Positions 53,401-63,109 are shown, counted from the stretch's first letter. The stretch: 64,000 nucleotides of DNA from Luteolibacter yonseiensis (GCF_016595465.1 NZ_JAENIK010000013.1:1-64000), one strand, 5' to 3'. Notes: a model not told the origin generated them from the letters alone. Program-made: numbers and translations.

Positions 53401-53776
53401 GATTGGAAATTGAACCACCACAACGGTGGAAAGGTTCCCCTCCTTTCGATCCATCTCCACAACTATCCAAATGGCTGGTGATTCCGGACAACCAGACTTC
53501 CGGAAACAAAGGGAAAAAACCTCATCCGGGAATGCTGCTATCCAGCTCCAGGACCGCCTTCTGCGTAACCGCTTGAGCTGAACCTGGTTGAACGGCGCAT
53601 CATTATTCCTCGGATTGCAGTCCGTCGCACCGCGGGAGGCCCACTAAGGAGGCGGAGAGGAGACGGATGAGGCGATACAGAGAAAAAGAATGCCTGGTAT
53701 GATGGCGCGGCTCGACATGGGGATGCTCGGAGGGATTGGAAAATGAATTGGGAAACGGCGAAAAAGCACGCCCCGC
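53401..53776. other. Intergenic region with possible orphan signal peptide
   Basis: 376 bp. At 53644-53718 (minus) an ATG frame encodes only 24 residues, MSSRAIIPGILFLCIASSVS and four more, a good signal peptide cut by a stop; frames after it look like decayed coding sequence. At 53483-53506 a partial match to the 35-bp leader element occurs. No complete gene is supported. Confidence 0.45.
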
Positions 53777-55918
53777 TCAGTAGCCTGAGAACATCGGAAT
53801 GTCGCCCTGCGGCTCGGAAACCGTCACCTTCCCCTTCATCACGGTGTGCCCTTCGATCACCAGGGCGTCGCCTCCGTTGTCGGATTCGGACATGGTTGGA
53901 TCTGCCAGGGGGGAAACGCCTACGGCCCGCGTTTTCCAAGGAGTGTTGGTGAGGGTGGTCTGTCCGAAAACGTGTGCCTTTTCCGTGGAGGCGTTGCCCA
54001 GGACACTGGTGTTCGCGCCCTCGCCGACGGCGTTGGCGCCGATGACGATGGAGTTGTCGTCGCCGTCATCCTTGCCCCGCGAGTTGGCTCCTATGTAAAT
54101 GCTGTTCTGGGGATCGGCGAGATCGGTTGTGCCATCGGTTTGGTATCTGCCGGCATAAGAACCCAGGAAGAGGTTGCCACCACCCGTCGTATTGCCCGCT
54201 CCCGAATATTCGCCCATACCCGTGTTTTGGCTGCCGGTGGTATTGGCGAAGAGGGCGTAAAACCCTCCGGCGGCGTTGAGCTCGCCTGTGGTGTTCCAAA
54301 ACAGCGCACAGGATCCGGACGCGACATTGTAATGGCCGGAGATGTTGGAATAGAGAGCGGAATCACCGAGTGCGACATTGCTCGACCCGGTAACATTGGC
54401 TTGGAGAGTTTGGGTTCCCAAAGCGGCGTTATAACCGCCGTAGAAGTTGTTGCGGAGGGTTTGATAGCCGACCACGGTGTTGTACGCCCCCCAGGTGCTC
54501 GAACGCATGGCATCGACTCCGATTGCGGTGTTCGCCGCCCCGTCGGTGTTTGAATAGAGTGCATCTCCCCCGACCGCGGTATTGTTATTCCCTATGGTGT
54601 TGGAATAGAGAGCTTGATGTCCGAGCGCGGAGTTCGTGCTGCCGTAGGTGTTCAAATAGAGCGCCCGCCTGCCGGTCGCGACGTTCTTGTTGCCCCAGGT
54701 ATTGGTGTAAAGGGCTTGGTAGCCGGTAGACGAGTTGTTGTAGCCCGTGGTGTTGCCGCGGAGGGACTGAGATCCTATCGCGGTGTTTTGAGCGCCCGAT
54801 CCGTTGATATAGAGCGCGTTGGTTCCAATCGCCGTATTGTCCGAGCCTGTACCGTTGGTGTAAAGAGCGCCGGTCCCCGTCGCCGTGTTCTGTTGGCCGG
54901 TGGTGTTACCGCGGAGGGCCTGTACCCCGTATGCGGTGTTGGCATTGCCAGTGGTGTTGAGATAGAGAGCCTGATACCCGAAAGCGGAATTATAATTGCC
55001 GCCGACATTGTAATAAAGAGCCAAACTCCCGTGTGCCGAGTTGAAATAGCCCGTGGTGTTGGTGCGTAGGGCCCCGGCACCGGTCGCGGTATTGTCAAAG
55101 CCGGTGGTGTTCGCATAAAGGGCCTGGCTCCCGAACGCGGAATTGGAATTGGTGGTGGTGTTCGCGAAAAGCGCCTGGCTTCCGAACGCGGAGTTGCCAG
55201 CACCGGTGGTATTGGCACCTAGGGCGCTGACCCCGACCGCCGTATTGCTCGCGATGTTGCCACCGCCTCTTCCCACTTTCACGCCGTTGATGTCTCCCTG
55301 CACACCGAGACCACCGGCAACGGTGAGAGCTCCCGAGGTCGGGCCGTTGGATGCCGTTGTGGCGCTCACGTTGAGCTGTCCTCCCGGAACCAGAAGTCCG
55401 TTGGAGAAAGTCGGAGCGCTGGGAAAAGTCAGTTCTCCAGTGGTGCCCGCCGTCAACGCCGTGACCGAGCCGACCTTGATGTTTCCACCTGTCGCCGGCA
55501 GGACGATCGAACCCGTGTCAGGTGCCAGGATGATGCCATTCGTCGTTCCGTCCGCCTTGTAAAGCGTCAGGATGTTGCCCGTGCCAAGCAGCAGCTTGTT
55601 TCTCGGAGTGGCGTTGACATTGTCCCTCCATAGGAATTCATTGGCCGCCTCGGTGGTGCCGAATGTCGCCCTGTCCGTAGAGCCTCCGACATAATCGATC
55701 TGCAGCGCCGAGGAAGCCGTGGCTCCGAGGTCGATTCCCCTGACAACGCTCAGATCCCCCGGGACGATGACATTGCCATCCACGACTCCTGTCACAATGA
55801 ACACGTCTTTGGAATCAAGCGTGGCCGCTCCATGAAGAAGGGCGGGAACCATTACCGAGGCGGTGATGGTGAGGGTGATGGCGGCAGCCAGATATTGATT
55901 GTGGCGGGTGGTTTTCAT
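53777..55918 (-). CDS. Secreted 17-residue-repeat protein, YadA-head-like
   Basis: 713 residues. A signal peptide (AAAITLTITASVMVPALLHG) leads to a beta-rich N-terminal part with stalk-like stretches. Residues 225-581 hold 21 tandem units of 17 residues, consensus N-[ST]-A-x-G-x-x-A-L-x-x-N-T-T-G-x-x, as in the left-handed beta-roll heads of trimeric autotransporter adhesins and of some fibre proteins. After it comes GGGNLFLGSYAG and a short end domain (NSIYIGANSRGKDDGDDNSI, VIGANAVGEGANTSVLGNAS). No YadA beta-barrel anchor or S74 chaperone is present; the C-terminus simply ends QGDIPMFSGY. So it is probably a released or loosely bound trimeric fibre. Repeat units are divergent, not recently expanded. 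Confidence 0.82.
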   Translation of the reverse strand: MKTTRHNQYLAAAITLTITASVMVPALLHGAATLDSKDVFIVTGVVDGNVIVPGDLSVVRGIDLGATASSALQIDYVGGSTDRATFGTTEAANEFLWRDNVNATPRNKLLLGTGNILTLYKADGTTNGIILAPDTGSIVLPATGGNIKVGSVTALTAGTTGELTFPSAPTFSNGLLVPGGQLNVSATTASNGPTSGALTVAGGLGVQGDINGVKVGRGGGNIASNTAVGVSALGANTTGAGNSAFGSQALFANTTTNSNSAFGSQALYANTTGFDNTATGAGALRTNTTGYFNSAHGSLALYYNVGGNYNSAFGYQALYLNTTGNANTAYGVQALRGNTTGQQNTATGTGALYTNGTGSDNTAIGTNALYINGSGAQNTAIGSQSLRGNTTGYNNSSTGYQALYTNTWGNKNVATGRRALYLNTYGSTNSALGHQALYSNTIGNNNTAVGGDALYSNTDGAANTAIGVDAMRSSTWGAYNTVVGYQTLRNNFYGGYNAALGTQTLQANVTGSSNVALGDSALYSNISGHYNVASGSCALFWNTTGELNAAGGFYALFANTTGSQNTGMGEYSGAGNTTGGGNLFLGSYAGRYQTDGTTDLADPQNSIYIGANSRGKDDGDDNSIVIGANAVGEGANTSVLGNASTEKAHVFGQTTLTNTPWKTRAVGVSPLADPTMSESDNGGDALVIEGHTVMKGKVTVSEPQGDIPMFSGY
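54176..55246 (-). repeat. 51-bp coding repeats (21 copies, 17 aa each)
   Basis: Repeats within the YadA-head-like gene; each unit encodes one beta-roll turn. DNA copies are diverged, so the array is old and selected at protein level. Confidence 0.85.
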
Positions 55919-57254
55919 CGGGAGGTTTCTAGAGATTGAGGCTGGGTTATTCTGAATCGGGACGGAATGCCGCGCCGCCGGACCTGGTCACGCGGCTTGT
56001 AAATCATACCCGCAAAAAAAATCACATGCGAAGGAGGCGTTCAGCCCTGATCCCTGCTTCCGCTTTCCCAGCGTTTGTCCGTAGAGCCGGCAGAAAACCA
56101 CAAGGGTCGGTGCGGTGATGAATGATACCCATTTGGCATGATGCGGTGGGATCGGGCCTTTCACTTGCAGAAAGCAATCAAACTTCACTACGGGGCGTCA
56201 AATCCTAATATCATCACCTTGAAGAACACCACCGCCACACTTGTTAGATTGTCGGGAATTCATTCCGATTTGAACACGGCCAATCCTGTTGAATCAAGAT
56301 CAACAAACTTCACAACATCAACACAATAAATGTATTGCGACTTGAATAATTCATATCCAGCAGGATCGGCAGCGCTGGATTCGTTCAAACTCCACGGAAA
56401 CCGATTTTCAAAAAATCACCTTTGTTTCCGACGGCGATGAAAGTCCATCCCGGATTCACCTCAGGCGATTCGATTGTGGAACGACATAACTGACACCGCT
56501 TCTCACGAATCGTGTTAAGGATACGCAACTTCGCAACTAACAGAACCCTGCGTTGTGGCACAAGATTGCCAGGAGCAAGCTGCCTTGGCTTATAACTCGG
56601 GCGCGGTTCCAGCCATGAAAGAGCGGCCTTCGGGCATCCGGAAATTTCACCGGAGTTCCGGACCGTTCCCTATTCCGACCCCGGTAGCTCGATCCTCCCG
56701 CCCCATGCCGGACCGCTCTTCTTCACAGGCGGCAAATGACAGGTAGAGGACGGACGGCAGGATTCGGATCATCGGGTCATGCCGCACTCCTTTCCGTAAT
56801 GACAGACTGGTGACCACCCCGCACATCCGTTGCGGAAAGGACACTTTGCCCAGGCCATGCCGATCTGAGGAAGGAACCGTCCTTCGGCGATACCGGTCAC
56901 CATGGTTTCCAGCAGGGCGATCCACCTCCGGCCGCGCCGGGTGCGGGTGACCGGAAGGCTGGAGCGGTTCGGGGTTTCCTCCTCGAGCCCGTAGCCGACG
57001 CGGCGGGAGCGAATCGGCGGGGCGGCTGGGGATGGCGCGTTCGATGGGAAGGTTTTCGAAGAAACCGATTATGAGCATCTTGAAGCAAGCGGCGCGATCG
57101 TGCCGAGTCGGCATGGTCGGAAAGTCAGAACGCCCTCGTTGTGATACAGGGTCAGCGAAGGGTGGAAGCCAGAAGCTGTACGATGCCGCGGTTACGGAAA
57201 TTGCCAGAATGATTGGCAGAGGTCGCCTGCGGGTGTTGGTGAAATCAGATGCTG
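55919..57254. other. Gene-poor region (about 1.3 kb)
   Basis: Contains the promoter side of the repeat-protein gene. The stretch 56200-56420 is AT-rich, with no gene I can support. On the right lies a decayed transposase, listed separately. No RNA gene recognised. Confidence 0.6.
56904..57114 (-). pseudogene. Remnant of an InsH/DUF772-type transposase N-terminus
   Basis: Minus frame 1 reads ACFKMLIIGFFENLPIERAI then SRPADSLPPR; after a frameshift near 56998 the next frame reads RVGYGLEEETPNRSSLPVTR. Together these match the conserved N-terminal part of IS5/IS1182-type transposases (KMLLIGYFE..SERAIA.R.ADSL...LGYGLEEETP..SSL..TR). The DDE domain is gone and no terminal inverted repeats are visible, so the element is long dead. 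Confidence 0.65.
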
Positions 57255-58349
57255 TCAGGGCAGTACGGCGGTGCGCCGGCCACTCCGGGAGGAGGAGGAG
57301 GCGAACGCGTTTTCAATGTTTCGGAGCTCGAATCGGTCACCTTGCAGCAGGCCGAAAGGAACTGTCCCGGAGGCTTCTATTAGAAAATCAATGGCGGTCA
57401 CAAGGTTCTCCGGGCGGTAGTTGTGGAGGCCGCGGATGGTGAGCATCCGGCGGACGAGATCGTTCGGATCCAGCTCGATTTTTCCACCCGGAGTGGTGGT
57501 TCCCGCGATGACGGAAACACCACCGGTCCGGGTGGCGGCGATCGCTCCGGAAACGGCGGCCGCCGATCCGGAGAACTCAAGCGTCACATCCGCCCCCCGG
57601 CCGAGGGTCCGCTCGCGGACATCTTCCAACAGGCTCGAAGGATGACTGAATGCCGTGGAGCCGAACTGCGATGCCAGCCCGGAGCGCTCCGGATCGATGT
57701 CACAAGCGACCACTTCGGCGGCACCCAGATGACGTGCCATCGCGGCGGCGGTGAGACCGAGCACACCGCAGCCAAGCACCGCGACGGTCGCCCCCTCGAC
57801 CGCACCTGCAAGGTCGAAGGCGGCGGCCACGGTGGCTACCGCACAGTTCGCCGGAGCCGCCAGCGCGTCCGACAGGGAGTCCGGCAGTTTCACCACGCCG
57901 GTGCCCGCCGTGAGCAGGCAGCATTCGGCGAATCCGCCGCTGAATTCGCGTCCCGGAGCGATCGAACTGTGACCGTATTTGAAAAGGTGTTCGCACTTCT
58001 GCGGCAGGCCACGGCGGCAGAAAAAGCAGCCGCCGCAGGAAGCGGCCAGCGTCCACGTGATGCGGTCGCCTGCGGCCAGAGGCTCTCCGCGCAGGTCGAT
58101 GCGGGCGGTGCCGCGCCCGAACGATACGATGCGCCCCACGATTTCATGGCCAAGCACACAGGGCACCGGTTCCTGGCGGCGGCCATGCCACGTGTGGAGG
58201 TCGCTTCCGCAGATCGTGCTGCAACTCACATCCACCAGGATCTCCCCCGGACCGGGCGTCGGGATCGGGAATTCCTCGAGGCGGAATGGAAGGCCGGGGC
58301 CTGAAAAAATGGCGGCGAGGGCGCGGGCGCTGGAACGTTCGGTATTCAT
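57255..58349 (-). CDS. Zinc-dependent alcohol dehydrogenase, phosphonate-catabolism type (TIGR03366-like)
   Basis: 364 residues of the medium-chain dehydrogenase family. The catalytic zinc Cys is in STICGSDLHTWHG, the proline-rich GHE site is VPCVLGHEIVGRI, four structural-zinc Cys lie in CGGCFFCRRGLPQKC, and the Rossmann loop is VAVLGCGVLGLTAAAMA. The N-terminal ARALAAIFSGPGLPFRLEEF and overall layout match the subfamily found in phosphonate-use operons. It would oxidise or reduce an alcohol/aldehyde from phosphonate breakdown; the substrate is not proven. Coupled by ATGA to the MFS gene, and the phnA start lies 5.5 kb away. Confidence 0.82.
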   Translation of the reverse strand: MNTERSSARALAAIFSGPGLPFRLEEFPIPTPGPGEILVDVSCSTICGSDLHTWHGRRQEPVPCVLGHEIVGRIVSFGRGTARIDLRGEPLAAGDRITWTLAASCGGCFFCRRGLPQKCEHLFKYGHSSIAPGREFSGGFAECCLLTAGTGVVKLPDSLSDALAAPANCAVATVAAAFDLAGAVEGATVAVLGCGVLGLTAAAMARHLGAAEVVACDIDPERSGLASQFGSTAFSHPSSLLEDVRERTLGRGADVTLEFSGSAAAVSGAIAATRTGGVSVIAGTTTPGGKIELDPNDLVRRMLTIRGLHNYRPENLVTAIDFLIEASGTVPFGLLQGDRFELRNIENAFASSSSRSGRRTAVLP

Positions 58350-59593
58350 TTGGGTATGCGGACGAAAGACATCAGGAGGGCGCCGAGCACGCAGGAAACG
58401 GCGACCACCGGGAAAACCATATGGGTGGAACGGGTGGTCTGGATGATATACCCGGTCAGCGGCTCACCCAGACCCGCGAAGAGATAGGCGAAGAAATTCA
58501 TCATCCCGGTCCCGGTGCCAGTCATCCGCTTGCCGAGCAAATCGGGAGCCAGCGCCCAGAACGCGGATTGCGGCCCGTAGACGAAGAAGCCGGTGAGGAA
58601 CAGCAACGGAACCGCGAACATCGAGTGACGGCCCACCACTCCCATGCTTGAAGCAAAGACCGCCGCCAGCAGGAGAAACAGAATTACCGGTGCGGCGCGG
58701 CCACCGCGGAAGATGCGGTCGGATATCCATCCCGCCGTCAGCGCTCCGAGAGCCATGCCCACCGGCAGGGCCACCGAGATCCATTTCTGCGGTGATTCCT
58801 TCCAGTTGTCGCCGAGGAAATAGACCGGCACCCAGATGAGCAGCCCATAGCGGGCGAGGCTTTGGAAACCGATCGCCGCACAGCCGAAAAGAAACGGCGT
58901 GCAACTGAGACCGATGCGGTAGCGTTCCCACAGTGTCATTTCCCGGTCGGTGGGAACGGGATCATGACCGGCTCCCGGTTCTTCCGGCAGGTCTACGAAA
59001 CCCGCCTGCGAAGGCTTGTCCCTGACCACCAGCCAGAAGACGACGCTACCCACCAACATGAGCGCCACCGGCAGGCGGAAAATCCAGCGCCAGCCGAAGT
59101 CAACAAGCCAGGCCGCCATCAGGTAGGTCAGCACCGAAGAGGACCCCGCGGCGAAAAGATACCAACCATATACGCGCCCCCGGTGACCGCGATCCCACCA
59201 GTTCGAGAGGATGCGGCTGCCGGGTGCCCAGCCCATCGACTGGACCAAGCCATTCGCCGACCAAGGGATGAGCACCCCCGCCATTCCTCCAGCCAGGCTC
59301 ACCGCCCAATTCATGATGAATGAGAGCGCTCCGCCAAGCGTCATCAGGCTGCGGCCGCCGAAGCGATCTGCCAGCGGGCCATTGATCGCCTGTCCGATGG
59401 CGTAACACCACAACATCGCCGCACCGCACCACCCGAGTTGCGTTTTCGTCAGGTGCAACTCCTCGATCATTCCCGGGATGGCGAAACCAAAGTTCTGACG
59501 ACCCGTATAATAAAACAGGTAACAAAACATTACCGCGATCAGGGTTTTCACTCTGGCGGCTGCAAAACTTTTGTTGGAAGGGACGGAATTCAT
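58346..59593 (-). CDS. MFS transporter, organophosphate:phosphate antiporter (GlpT/UhpT) type
   Basis: 415 residues with about 12 membrane segments. It has the OPA-family start MFCYLFYYTGRQNFGFAIPG, the inter-helix loop GPLADRFGGRSLMTLG, a Trp/Arg-rich motif WWDRGHRGRVYGWYLFA, and a central loop (DKPSQAGFVDLPEEPGAG). OPA transporters exchange phosphorylated or phosphonate compounds for phosphate. Paired with the TIGR03366-like dehydrogenase, it may import a phosphonate. Divergent from the peroxidase gene with 118 bp between starts. Confidence 0.88.
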   Translation of the reverse strand: MNSVPSNKSFAAARVKTLIAVMFCYLFYYTGRQNFGFAIPGMIEELHLTKTQLGWCGAAMLWCYAIGQAINGPLADRFGGRSLMTLGGALSFIMNWAVSLAGGMAGVLIPWSANGLVQSMGWAPGSRILSNWWDRGHRGRVYGWYLFAAGSSSVLTYLMAAWLVDFGWRWIFRLPVALMLVGSVVFWLVVRDKPSQAGFVDLPEEPGAGHDPVPTDREMTLWERYRIGLSCTPFLFGCAAIGFQSLARYGLLIWVPVYFLGDNWKESPQKWISVALPVGMALGALTAGWISDRIFRGGRAAPVILFLLLAAVFASSMGVVGRHSMFAVPLLFLTGFFVYGPQSAFWALAPDLLGKRMTGTGTGMMNFFAYLFAGLGEPLTGYIIQTTRSTHMVFPVVAVSCVLGALLMSFVRIPK

Positions 59594-59711
59594 GGCAAAG
59601 GCACCGGCTGGCTGCCGATGCCGCTAGTGGACGACACGGATCGTATCATGAGAAAAGTTTCCTTGAAACGATTTTGTTGCACTCCGGGAAACTACAATTA
59701 GACTGCCGTAC

Positions 59712-60950
59712 ATGACCAAGCCTCCCGTCGCCGTGCTGTTGCTTGCGGCAACATTGTCGCAGGCTTCCACGAAAGCGGCGGAAACTCCGGAGCAGCAGGC
59801 AGCCGCTGCGGCGGTGGGTCGGGAAATTTTCCAAGATACGCGATTTTCCAATCCGGTCGGCCAATCCTGCATGAGCTGCCATGTCCCGCAGTCCGCCTTT
59901 GCGGATTCCAAAGCGCTATCAACGGGCGCGGTACATGGCCGCGAAGGGCGCCGGAACGCGACAAGCCTGATGTATGCGGCGCTGATCCCGAATTTTTCCC
60001 AGGAAGACATCCTTGAAGAAACGGGCGAGCAGATCTGGGTCTGGCAGGGGGGCCTGTTTCAAGATGGCAGCTCCCGAACCCTGTACGAACAGGTAAAAAG
60101 ACCGTTCTTCGATCACGCGGAGATGAATGTATGCTCTCCGGCGGATCTCGCCGCAAAACTCCGCGCGGCACCATACGCCCGGCGTCTCAGGGGAGACCTG
60201 TCTGATGAGGACTGGGCGAACGACGGAAATGTCAACCAACGCTGCTACCGGGCGTTGGTCGAGTTTTTAAAAGAGCCGATGTTCCGGCCCTTCGATGCAC
60301 GCATCGACGACTATCTCGCCGGTTCCCCCGACGCTCTGAGTGAAGCGGAGAAGCGCGGACTGGAGATCTTCAAAACCAAGGCGAAATGCGCCGACTGTCA
60401 CCTGCTGATTCCCGGCGCATGGCCGAAGCCGCTGCTCAGCGATTACGGCTACGACAATCTGGGAGCCCCTTCGCACGGACCGAAGGACCCGGGCCTCGGC
60501 GGTCACACCGGGGTTGCGGAGGAGATGGGTCGGTTCCGCGCGCCGACATTGAGGAATGTGTCGCTGACCGCGCCCTACCTGCACAACGGATCCATCGCCA
60601 CGCTGCGGGAGGTGGTCGAGTTCTACAACAAGCGTGATGAAGAACCCGGACGCTGGGGTAAGACGGATTTTCCAGAAACGGTCAACCACGAGGACTCCGG
60701 CAAACTCGGCCTGACAGATCAGGAAATCGACGACCTCGTCGCACTGATGGACGCCTTTACCGACCGCAGCCTGCTCGAAATGAGAAAAGCCAACGCGCCG
60801 TTTCCGGTGGCCCCGTCAGCAACGCCCGACAGTTGGAAAATGCGCGCCTATTTTCCGGACTGGAATCACGCAGTCCCGCCGCTGCCTCCCCTCCCCGCCC
60901 GTCCTTATCCTCCCACTCCACCCTACCACTCTCCGAACGAAACTCCATGA
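59712..60950 (+). CDS. Di-haem cytochrome c peroxidase (MauG/CcpA family)
   Basis: 412 residues with a signal peptide (KPPVAVLLLAATLSQASTKA) and two haem sites: CMSCH (Cys53, Cys56, His57) and CADCH (Cys226, Cys229, His230). Downstream motifs MGRFRAPTLRNVSLTAPYLH, NGSIATLREVVEFYN and GLTDQEIDDLVALMDAF are typical of bacterial di-haem peroxidases/MauG-like proteins. It is periplasmic; it reduces peroxide or oxidises an unknown protein. The Pro-rich end (PPLPPLPARPYPPTPPYH) is unusual. Coupled to phoD by an ATGA overlap, an uncommon pairing. Confidence 0.92.
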   Translation: MTKPPVAVLLLAATLSQASTKAAETPEQQAAAAAVGREIFQDTRFSNPVGQSCMSCHVPQSAFADSKALSTGAVHGREGRRNATSLMYAALIPNFSQEDILEETGEQIWVWQGGLFQDGSSRTLYEQVKRPFFDHAEMNVCSPADLAAKLRAAPYARRLRGDLSDEDWANDGNVNQRCYRALVEFLKEPMFRPFDARIDDYLAGSPDALSEAEKRGLEIFKTKAKCADCHLLIPGAWPKPLLSDYGYDNLGAPSHGPKDPGLGGHTGVAEEMGRFRAPTLRNVSLTAPYLHNGSIATLREVVEFYNKRDEEPGRWGKTDFPETVNHEDSGKLGLTDQEIDDLVALMDAFTDRSLLEMRKANAPFPVAPSATPDSWKMRAYFPDWNHAVPPLPPLPARPYPPTPPYHSPNETP

Positions 60951-63109
60951 AACCCGCCAATTTCCTGCTTCCCTCATTCTGTGCCGGACTCCTCGCCTCG
61001 CTGCCCACGCAAGCCCGCGCACAAACCGGGCCGCTGGTCGGCACCGTAAAAACGACGGAAGCATGGTTCCTCTACCGGCCCGGTGCGGTGGTGAAGCCGC
61101 TCCGCCTCAGCGTGCTCGACTCGAACCAGAACGTCGTCGGCACGAACGAATCGACCAGCGAGGCAGAGGTGGATTACGTCGCGAAATTCCACATCACGGG
61201 ATTGCAGGCATCCACCCGCTACACCTATAAAATCGAAGACCTGTCGACCGGAACTCCGGTCCAGATCGAGGGTCCGGCGGATGGCCTCAAGTTCAAGACC
61301 CGCCTCGCGGAGAACACCCGCGGTATCGTAACCGTCGCCATCGTTTCCTGTGCGAATTCCACGTCGGAGCCGGTGTGGGAGCGGATCGCCACGCTGAACC
61401 CCGACCAACTCGTGCTCGGTGGCGACACCCCGTATATCGATGTCGCGGACCTGGCCACAGCCCGCACCAAGCATCGCGGTTTCTTGGAAACACCTTTCAT
61501 GGCATCGCTCATCCGGAGCACCTCTACCGTCGGCATCTGGGACGATCACGACTTCGGTCTGAACAACGGCAACGGTGTGACCGCCGCGGACCGCCGGGCC
61601 AACACCCGCAAGGCGTTCGTGGAATACCGGGCCCACGAGCAATATGGCAATGGTACGGAAGCCGTGTATCACAAGGTGGACCTGGGAGTGATGGAAATCT
61701 TCCTGCTGGATCCGCGATGGTTCTCACAAACCGCCGCCTCACCAGTGGATCCGTCCCAAAAGACCACCTTCGGCACCGGGCAGTGGCAGTGGATACTCAA
61801 CTCTCTCAAAGCCTCTCGCGCGCCGTTCAAGGTGCTGCTCATGGGAGAGGTCTGGGAGGACAAGAAAAACTCGGAGAACGACGACATGTTCACCTACTGG
61901 TATGAACGCGACGCGCTCTTCGATTACATCCGCGCCCGGTCGCTTCCCGGGGTGGTCACCGTCGGTGGCGACATCCATGTTTCCCGGCATCTGGTCCATC
62001 CGCAGAGGATCGGCTACGACCTGCACGATTTCGTCACCTCACCCGCGCACACCTCGGTGATCCCGAGCCTGGATGTCCCGCATCCTTCGCTGGAGTGGTC
62101 GTCACAGCAACCTCGCCAGTTCATGACTTTCACCGCCGACACCCGTTCGAATCCGCCGAAACTCACCGCCCGCTTCTATCTCGCGGACGGCTCGCTACAA
62201 CGCGAGGTGGTGGTCCCCTACGATCAACTCACGCCGAAACAAGGACAAGGCCTCGCCCGTGACCTGCGCGCCTACTGGCCATTTGACGGAGATTTGAAAA
62301 ACAGATCCGTGCTCGGCGGCCGTGTCGATGCCGATGCGGTCAATGGCGCGGCCCTGGTCAAGGACGGCGGTCTGCGGGGCGGAGCCATTTCGCTCAACCG
62401 CGCATCCGGCCAGTATCTCCATGTCGGACGCAGCGCACTCGACGACAACGGAGCGGCAAACACCGTCTCGATGTGGTGCAAACCCGCCTCACTCCCCGCC
62501 CACGGAAGCGCGGATCGCCATTTTCTCATGGAAAGCACGCTCGGTGGCACTGTTGGAATGGACGCCGGTTATTCGATCTCCATCGGCCTGCAGGCCGCTC
62601 CCATGGCCGGACAGGTGGATCTGGAACTTTTCACCAACACCTTCAAGCCGGCGACCGGAGCCTCCACCTCCTCGCCGACGCCTCTCTCGCAAGGCGGTTT
62701 CTCCTGCATGCTGGACCGAAGCCTCTTCACCAACCGTTGGAGTCACGTGGCGGTGACCTTCGACAGCACCACCCTGCGATTGTATGTCGATGGCGCACAG
62801 GTCGCCACACATTCCTTGCCCGTACCTGGACCAGCTGCTGAGACCGGCGGCTTTGTCATCGGTGGCCATCGCGCCGGCACGGGTCGGAATTTCGACGGCC
62901 TGCTGGATGAGGTCGCGCTTTGGTCGCGGGCGCTTTCCGCAGAGGAAATCGGCTCGCTCTACCATGCCGGAGTTCCTCAGGCGCTCCCTACCGCCACCTC
63001 CGCCGCCAATACCGGCGGCGACACGCTGGAAGACAAGTGGGCCCCCGGTTCGGCCGACCGGTCGCTGGTGTTCCGCCATCTTTCGCAAGGCACTCCCGGC
63101 GCCCCCTGA
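60947..63109 (+). CDS. phoD: PhoD-like phosphatase with C-terminal LamG domain
   Basis: 720 residues from the ATG at 60947, signal peptide FLLPSFCAGLLASLPTQARA. An N-terminal PhoD Fn3-like domain (TTEAWFLYRPGAVVKPLRLS, LQASTRYTYKIEDLS) precedes the metallophosphatase core: IVSCANSTSEPVWERI, VLGGDTPYIDV, STVGIWDDHDFGLNNGNG, VVTVGGDIHVSRH. After residue 440 follows a LamG/concanavalin domain (LRAYWPFDGDLKNRSVLGG, VAVTFDSTTLRLYVDGAQV, GFVIGGHRAGTGRNFDGLLD, EVALWSRAL). PhoD enzymes hydrolyse phosphomono- or diesters with Ca/Fe outside the cytoplasm. The extra binding domain suggests work on polymer- or wall-bound phosphate. It suits the phosphonate genes on both sides. Confidence 0.9.
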   Translation: MKPANFLLPSFCAGLLASLPTQARAQTGPLVGTVKTTEAWFLYRPGAVVKPLRLSVLDSNQNVVGTNESTSEAEVDYVAKFHITGLQASTRYTYKIEDLSTGTPVQIEGPADGLKFKTRLAENTRGIVTVAIVSCANSTSEPVWERIATLNPDQLVLGGDTPYIDVADLATARTKHRGFLETPFMASLIRSTSTVGIWDDHDFGLNNGNGVTAADRRANTRKAFVEYRAHEQYGNGTEAVYHKVDLGVMEIFLLDPRWFSQTAASPVDPSQKTTFGTGQWQWILNSLKASRAPFKVLLMGEVWEDKKNSENDDMFTYWYERDALFDYIRARSLPGVVTVGGDIHVSRHLVHPQRIGYDLHDFVTSPAHTSVIPSLDVPHPSLEWSSQQPRQFMTFTADTRSNPPKLTARFYLADGSLQREVVVPYDQLTPKQGQGLARDLRAYWPFDGDLKNRSVLGGRVDADAVNGAALVKDGGLRGGAISLNRASGQYLHVGRSALDDNGAANTVSMWCKPASLPAHGSADRHFLMESTLGGTVGMDAGYSISIGLQAAPMAGQVDLELFTNTFKPATGASTSSPTPLSQGGFSCMLDRSLFTNRWSHVAVTFDSTTLRLYVDGAQVATHSLPVPGPAAETGGFVIGGHRAGTGRNFDGLLDEVALWSRALSAEEIGSLYHAGVPQALPTATSAANTGGDTLEDKWAPGSADRSLVFRHLSQGTPGAP

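Noticed and set aside
54176..55246. Regular repeats resembling a CRISPR array
   Set aside because: Units are in frame, encode a 17-residue protein repeat and are diverged. There are no constant repeats with unique spacers and no cas genes.
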